64,000 bases of DNA from Desulfacinum infernum DSM 9756 (GTDB lineage: Bacteria > Desulfobacterota > Syntrophobacteria > Syntrophobacterales > DSM-9756): NCBI RefSeq assembly GCF_900129305.1, contig NZ_FQVB01000015.1, positions 1-64,000 on the forward strand, given 5' to 3'. Positions 60,242-64,000 of this stretch are shown piece after piece. The position numbers and the translations under genes were made by a program. Within the stretch, counting starts at the first letter, position 1, and every line of letters begins with the position of its first letter. The notes beneath the pieces were generated by a model that was not told the origin of the DNA, made no database searches, and worked only from the letters and a program-made list of their open reading frames with translations.

Positions 60242-61681
60242 CGCGCTTTCGGCGTAGGGATTGTACCCGTAGGCGTTGATCTCCGCGATGAGCCGCGCCA
60301 GGCGGTCCAGCTCCGGCACTTCCTCCCGGTAATCCAGCAGCTGCGGATGGGTGTCGATGTAGGACGTGTCAAAATTCTGGTGGATGAAGTCCGGGTCCTC
60401 CACGATCTGCTTGTAGAACGGGATCGTGGTCTTGACACCCACGATGCTGAACCCGTCAAGGGCGCGACGCAGCCGGTCCACCGCTTCCCGCCAGGTGAAC
60501 CCGTACACGGTGAGCTTGACCAGCATGGAGTCGTAATAGCGGGGAATTTCGTATCCCTGGTAGATGCACCCGTCCAGGCGCACGCCGTGGCCTCCCGGGG
60601 ACTGGTAGATGCGGATGAGCCCGGGACTGGGCATGAACCCGTTTTTGGGATCTTCGGCGTTGATGCGCAGTTCGATGGCGTAGCCGCGCACCTGCACGTC
60701 TTCCTGCCGGAAGGACAGGGGCTCCCCGGCGGCGATCCGGAGCTGCTCGCGCACGATGTCCACCCCGGTGACCATCTCGGTGACCGTGTGTTCCACCTGG
60801 ATGCGCGTGTTCACCTCCAGAAAGTAGTACTGGTCTTCGGAATCCACCAGGAATTCCACGGTTCCGGCGTTCACGTAATCGGTGGCTTGGGCCGCCCGGA
60901 CGGCGTCGGCGCAGATCCGCTCCTCCACCAGGGCCGGCAGGCTGGCCGGAGCGATCTCGATCATCTTCTGGTGACGGCGCTGAATGGAGCAGTTGCGTGT
61001 GCCCAGGTGAATCACGTTGCCGTGGCCGTCGGCCAGGATCTGCACCTCCACGTGGCGCGGGTTTTGGAGGCCCTTTTCCAGGTAGATCCGGTCGTCCCCG
61101 AAGGCCATGCGCGCTTCCGAGCGGGCGAGCCGCAGTCCCTTGATCAGTTCCGCCGTGTCCTTGACCGCCCGAATTCCCCGGCCGCCTCCGCCGGCCACGG
61201 CCTTCACCATGATGGGAAAGCCGTGAAGCCGGGCGAATTCCAAGGCCTCCTTTTCCCCGTCCTGCCCTTCGGCCAGAACCCCGCTTCCCGGAATCACCGG
61301 GATGCCGGCTTCGGTCATGACCTTTCGGGCGATGACCTTGCTGCCCATGTCGGAAATCACCTGGGGGGGCGGCCCCACGAAGATGAGTCCGTTGTCGGTG
61401 CAGCGCTTGGAAAAGAGCGGGTTTTCCGCGAGAAAGCCGTAGCCCGGGTGGATGGCGTCGGCCCCCACGGCCTTGGCCGCCTGGATGATGCGATCGATGT
61501 CCAGATAGTCCTTGCGCGGCCCGGACCCGATGCACACCGCCTCGTCGCTCTTCATGATGTGCATGGCCGTCTTGTCGGTTTCCTCGTAGATCGCCACGGT
61601 CCGGATCCCCAGTTCCTGGGCCGAACGCATGATGCGAATGGCGATTTCCCCCCGATTGGCCACCAGAAGCTTTTTGAACAT
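60239..61681 (-). CDS. pycA: Biotin carboxylase, pyruvate carboxylase subunit A-like
   Basis: The 480-residue ATP-grasp enzyme has the N-terminus MFKKLLVANRGEIAIRIMRSAQELGI, the Gly-rich ATP loop KAVAGGGGRGIR, ERDCSIQRR-like RNCSIQRRHQKMIEIAPA, and EVNTRIQVEHTVTEMVTGVDIV. It carboxylates biotin on a carrier with ATP and bicarbonate. AccC is the alternative, but the divergent C-terminus and the nearby carboxyltransferase favour a pyruvate-carboxylase type. ATG 61681 has AAGGG 6 bp upstream; an ATG seven codons earlier has none. The stop is inside the end of a repeat element. Confidence 0.82.
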   Translation of the reverse strand: MFKKLLVANRGEIAIRIMRSAQELGIRTVAIYEETDKTAMHIMKSDEAVCIGSGPRKDYLDIDRIIQAAKAVGADAIHPGYGFLAENPLFSKRCTDNGLIFVGPPPQVISDMGSKVIARKVMTEAGIPVIPGSGVLAEGQDGEKEALEFARLHGFPIMVKAVAGGGGRGIRAVKDTAELIKGLRLARSEARMAFGDDRIYLEKGLQNPRHVEVQILADGHGNVIHLGTRNCSIQRRHQKMIEIAPASLPALVEERICADAVRAAQATDYVNAGTVEFLVDSEDQYYFLEVNTRIQVEHTVTEMVTGVDIVREQLRIAAGEPLSFRQEDVQVRGYAIELRINAEDPKNGFMPSPGLIRIYQSPGGHGVRLDGCIYQGYEIPRYYDSMLVKLTVYGFTWREAVDRLRRALDGFSIVGVKTTIPFYKQIVEDPDFIHQNFDTSYIDTHPQLLDYREEVPELDRLARLIAEINAYGYNPYAESA

Positions 61682-61972
61682 GGGCTGCCCTTTCGTTGCC
61701 ATACAGGACCGCTCGGGCTCCGGACATGCCGGCGCCGGATCTCCAAACCTCTTTCATGGTCCAAGGGACCGGAAGACGATAATCCCTCAGGGTGAAGCGC
61801 GCCGTCACACGGCGGCTGCAGACGCGGCACGGAGAAGACCGTCGGCCATCTCGTGCGAGTGGCTAGCACTCATAGCATAGAGCCTTGGGGGGATCAACGG
61901 CGCAATGGCGGGGCTGTCTCAGGCATGCTCGAAAGGCGGGAACCCATGGACCGCGGAAGGAACCCCGTCCGC

Positions 61973-62236
61973 TTACGGCCGGGGAGCGGGCCGCCGCCTC
62001 TGTTCACGCCGTCGTCGGCTCATCTGGTTGAGATACTCGCGATCCAGCAGACTGCACTTGTAGGGCTTGATCACCTCGGTGACCTCCCACTTGGGCCGAT
62101 TCACGTCCTGGAGAAGCTCCTTGATGCTGTTCCAATAGCCCGGGCTGTAGAACTCGCAGTCCTTGCCTTCATTAAAGAATTCACAATGCTGCTGGCTCAC
62201 GTACTTTTCGTACTTCTTGCAGTATTTGATTTTCAT
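61973..62236 (-). CDS. Small cysteine-containing hypothetical protein
   Basis: The 87-residue protein was not recognised. Four cysteines (Cys6, Cys18, Cys27, Cys61) in KYCKKYEKYVSQQHCEFFNEGKDCEFYSP could bind a metal or form disulfides. The C-terminus is very basic (MSRRRREQRRRPAPRP), suggesting nucleic-acid contact. GAAGGAGGAAG is an excellent SD, supporting a real gene. It is divergent from tRNA-Trp. The 291 bases upstream of pycA (61682-61972) contain nothing recognised. Confidence 0.72.
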   Translation of the reverse strand: MKIKYCKKYEKYVSQQHCEFFNEGKDCEFYSPGYWNSIKELLQDVNRPKWEVTEVIKPYKCSLLDREYLNQMSRRRREQRRRPAPRP

Positions 62237-62361
62237 CCAACTTCCTCCTTCTTTCTCCGAGCCCCCTTGGGTGAGGGGGCCGTGGAACGCTCGTACGGTA
62301 TTTTAAGCACAAACCGTGCCGACGGCAAGGCGCCCCACCCCTTTTCCAGTACATATTTTCC

Positions 62362-62390
62362 TTTACAACGGGCCCGCAAGCCGCTATAAA
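62362..62390 (+). promoter_or_regulatory. Promoter of tRNA-Trp
   Basis: TTTACA (62362-62367), a 17-bp spacer and TATAAA (62385-62390) stand 12 bp before the tRNA. Confidence 0.85.
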
Positions 62391-62402
62391 GGCCACGGCT
62401 TT

Positions 62403-62479
62403 AGGCCAGTAGCTCGAACGGCTAGAGCACCGGACTCCAAATCCGGGGGTTGGGGGTTCGAATCCCTCCTGGCCTGCCA
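62403..62479 (+). tRNA. tRNA-Trp (anticodon CCA)
   Basis: 77 nt with encoded CCA. The acceptor AGGCCAG/CTGGCCT, D-stem GCTC/GAGC, anticodon stem CCGGA/TCCGG with loop CTCCAAA (CCA, reading TGG) and T-loop TTCGAAT are all paired as expected. Confidence 0.96.
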
Positions 62480-62485
62480 GAAAAA

Positions 62486-62525
62486 ACAAGGGGTTGCAGC
62501 TTCACGGCTGTGACCCCTTTTTTCT
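62486..62525 (+). terminator. Terminator of tRNA-Trp
   Basis: AAGGGGTTGCAGC and GGCTGTGACCCCTT form an imperfect stem followed by six T's. Confidence 0.78.
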
Positions 62526-62580
62526 TGCGCACCCGCCGCGTCCCTGGGAAAAGCTGCCCACCCCTCCCCGCACGCCGGCC

Positions 62581-62608
62581 GTAGAGACGAATCATCATTC
62601 GCCCCTAC
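62581..62608. repeat. GTAGGGGCG palindrome family, copy 10
   Basis: GTAGAGACGAA-TCATCA-TTCGCCCCTAC: the left arm carries two changes that break pairing. Confidence 0.78.
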
Positions 62609-62714
62609 GGGTGCCTCTTGGCCCCCAAGACCTCTCAGCTCTCGCCGTGCAGGACTCCCGGAGCCGGCTGAATGTGACACCCGTTGGACGATTTCTTCCC
62701 TCCAGCGATCCGCG

Positions 62715-62740
62715 CCGGCGGGCATAGCGCCCGCCGCTAC
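62715..62740. repeat. GTAGGGGCG palindrome family, copy 11 (divergent)
   Basis: CCGGCGGGC-ATA-GCGCCCGCCGCTAC: the right end keeps the CTAC border and the inner stem is GGCGGGC/GCCCGCC. Confidence 0.65.
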
Positions 62741-62761
62741 GAGACGCATTGCGCCCCTTGG

Positions 62762-62788
62762 GTAGGGGCGGGGTTCATCCCCGCCCGC
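62762..62788. repeat. GTAGGGGCG palindrome family, copy 12
   Basis: GTAGGGGCGGGG-TTCAT-CCCCGCCCGC; one base different from copy 9. Confidence 0.87.
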
Positions 62789-62873
62789 CAACCCCGCAGC
62801 GACGAGAGAATCCGCCAAGGAAATCGCCCGATTTTATTTGCAACGCGACCTTGCTCCGTTCGTGTGCGCGTCC

Positions 62874-62903
62874 TGTAGGGGCGAATCATCATTCGCCCCT
62901 ACA
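62874..62903. repeat. GTAGGGGCG palindrome family, copy 13
   Basis: TGTAGGGGCGAA-TCATCA-TTCGCCCCTACA: 12-bp perfect arms; about 150 bp of flanks resemble those of copy 5. Confidence 0.9.
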
Positions 62904-62999
62904 GGTGCTTCGTTTTCAAAGGTGTGCTTCATGCTTCGTTGGCACACGATCCCCGTGATGGGAGTCGAAGTGAAGGAGTAGCGCTTTCGGCGCCTTGGG

Positions 63000-63189
63000 G
63001 GAGCTTGTCCGAGAACGCCGGGGATGATCTCTTTTCCCGTAGCGCAGCCCTTTAGGGCTGCGGAGGAATCCCCCGCCGCCGGATGGCCCATCACATACGG
63101 CTGCCAACTTCAAGTGGTTACGATGCCCCTTCCCCGCGGCTACGAAAAGAGCGGCAATGCCCGGGCTATTCTGTCGGAGAGTTATTCTC
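63000..63189 (+). mobile_element. Type A TIR element, copy 3 (decayed)
   Basis: GGAGCTTGTCCGAGAACGCC and the hairpin CGCAGCCCTTTAGGGCTGCG match the left half of the 19928 copy. The right part is shortened, with a poor right end (TATTCTGTCGGAGAG). There is no CTAG at the left end. Confidence 0.68.
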
Positions 63190-63339
63190 CGAGAAGCTTC
63201 CGGAGCGGCCCCGACCGCGATCCGGATCGCCGGCAAGCCGGCTCCCACGGAAAACGTTTCTCGCTTCGCCCTGTCATCCGGGCGGGGCGGCGAGTCCCGC
63301 CACGACCGTTGGATGCGAAAACGAAAGGTGCTTGCCGTC

Positions 63340-64000
63340 TCACCGATAGGTGAAGGGAAAGTATCGGGCCGAGGCGGCAAGGATCTCCTCCAGCGCGTGG
63401 GCCCAGGAGCGGGCCGAGAGCAAGGGACGGAAATGGTCCTTCCAGAGAGGACCGTTTTCCAGGTCGGCGAGGATTTCCTCCACCGTTGTGCGAATCTTTT
63501 CCGCCGGAGCCAGGCCTTCTTTCCAGAGCCACGCCGCATGCAGCAGTCCCATGGGGCGGGCCGTCGGTCCCAATCGGCTGCAAAGCCGCAAACCCTGCTC
63601 CCAGGCCAGCCGCTTGCCTTCGGCATCGGTCAGTATGCGGCCGACATTCCACAGCCACAATTGCCAAGGGTGGCCTTCCAGACCTTTCCGGAGAAGGGAT
63701 CGGCAAGCGGCCCGGTAACCCGGCGGAAATCTCCCGGTTTCGGCCCCGAAACGCGCCAGCGCCGCATGCTCATAAGGTGAAAGATCCGACTCTTTCCTCC
63801 CGAGATAACGCTGCAAGACGCCTTCCGCCTCTTCCAGCCGCCCGGCATCCAAGAGGGCATGGAGCAGATAATGGAGCTGGCGCTTACGGTCCTGTTGGAA
63901 TGGAGGCACACCGTCCCCGCCGAAGGCCTCCAAGGCCAGGTCCACGTAGCGCCGGGTGTCCGCCAGGTAATCCGGCCCGCAAAATCCGTAGTTTTGGGCG
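63340..64000 (-). CDS. Hypothetical protein, 3' part (5' end outside the window)
   Basis: At least 219 residues are open to the window edge. The frame reads AQNYGFCGPDYLADTRRYV at the edge and continues, so the GTG at 63945 is internal. It is helical, rich in Ala, Leu, Arg and Glu, with repeated helix pairs (HYLLHALLDAGRLEEAEGVLQRYL, YEHAALARFGAETGRFPPGYRAACRSLL) like a TPR or related helical-repeat protein. Trp is unusually frequent (WQLWLWNVGRI, AAWLWKEG). The family is not recognised. Confidence 0.72.
   Translation of the reverse strand, partial: AQNYGFCGPDYLADTRRYVDLALEAFGGDGVPPFQQDRKRQLHYLLHALLDAGRLEEAEGVLQRYLGRKESDLSPYEHAALARFGAETGRFPPGYRAACRSLLRKGLEGHPWQLWLWNVGRILTDAEGKRLAWEQGLRLCSRLGPTARPMGLLHAAWLWKEGLAPAEKIRTTVEEILADLENGPLWKDHFRPLLSARSWAHALEEILAASARYFPFTYR

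Larger units (their letters stand above)
62526..63339. other. Repeat-dense region without genes
   Basis: The 814 bases contain no supported gene. They hold four GTAGGGGCG palindromes (62581, 62715, 62762, 62874) and a decayed type A element (63000-63189). The last 150 bases before the partial gene show no terminator or promoter. Confidence 0.7.

Overview
The window (about 62% G+C, every gene intact except one cut by the right edge) looks like the chromosome of a sulfate-reducing deltaproteobacterium (Desulfobacterota), most plausibly Syntrophobacter/Desulfacinum-like. The main reason is a complete qrcABCD operon (cytochrome c:menaquinone oxidoreductase), a hallmark of sulfate reducers. Supporting signs are an anaerobe's oxygen-defence set (PerR, rubrerythrin, A-type flavoprotein, cytochrome bd) and a DHH-CBS-poly(A)polymerase A-adding enzyme. 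The genus is a guess.

Layout. 1-6563: an OppF/DppF-type ATPase of lower G+C, then a 1814-residue GlmS-like giant. 6952-9612: a four-PAS hybrid histidine kinase. 9599-13061 (minus): tetR-emrA-emrB with a palindromic operator. 13693-16822: glyQ-glyS. 17236-19931: a BON lipoprotein, an MFS carrier and an OmpA-family lipoprotein, among repeats. 20493-23472: an RsmG-SpoU fusion, an RluA-type pseudouridine synthase and a nitroreductase. 23766-28027: ugpBAEC (glycerol-3-phosphate uptake). 28029-32178: MarR plus HAD phosphatase, divergent from an M1 aminopeptidase. 32537-37845: perR-rbr-fprA-cydA-cydB. 38439-43532: qrcABCD, with its own promoter and terminator, followed by two membrane proteins of unknown role. 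45471-49787: nadB, a HAD phosphatase, a TraB-like protein, the large SRP RNA and a small unknown protein. 50011-59741 (minus): a probable operon pycB-xerD-pap-M50 protease-trpS-rluB-TPR, then tRNA-Val. 60239-61681 (minus): pycA. 61973-64000: a Cys-containing small protein, tRNA-Trp and the 3' part of an unknown gene.

The intergenic DNA is unusually rich in short repeats. There are (i) about 220-bp and about 150-bp non-autonomous elements with shared terminal inverted repeats and CTAG ends; (ii) at least 13 palindromes with constant outer arms and co-varying inner arms; (iii) 89-bp elements bounded by TGTGGGAGC; (iv) a degenerate repeat of about 37 bp; (v) heptanucleotide tracts. Four genes (OmpA-family lipoprotein, aminopeptidase, cydA, pycA) end at a TAG lying in the outer CTA(G/C) end of a family (i) element, and fprA ends at the TAG of a family (ii) palindrome. 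This repeat system is the most striking feature not explained by the genes.

How the genes work together: Qrc feeds electrons from periplasmic cytochrome c3 to menaquinone. Cytochrome bd, FprA and rubrerythrin dispose of O2 and peroxide under PerR control. The split pyruvate carboxylase (pycA/pycB) would supply oxaloacetate. GlyQS, TrpS, the A-adding enzyme, RsmG/SpoU and the two pseudouridine synthases form a translation and RNA-modification group.
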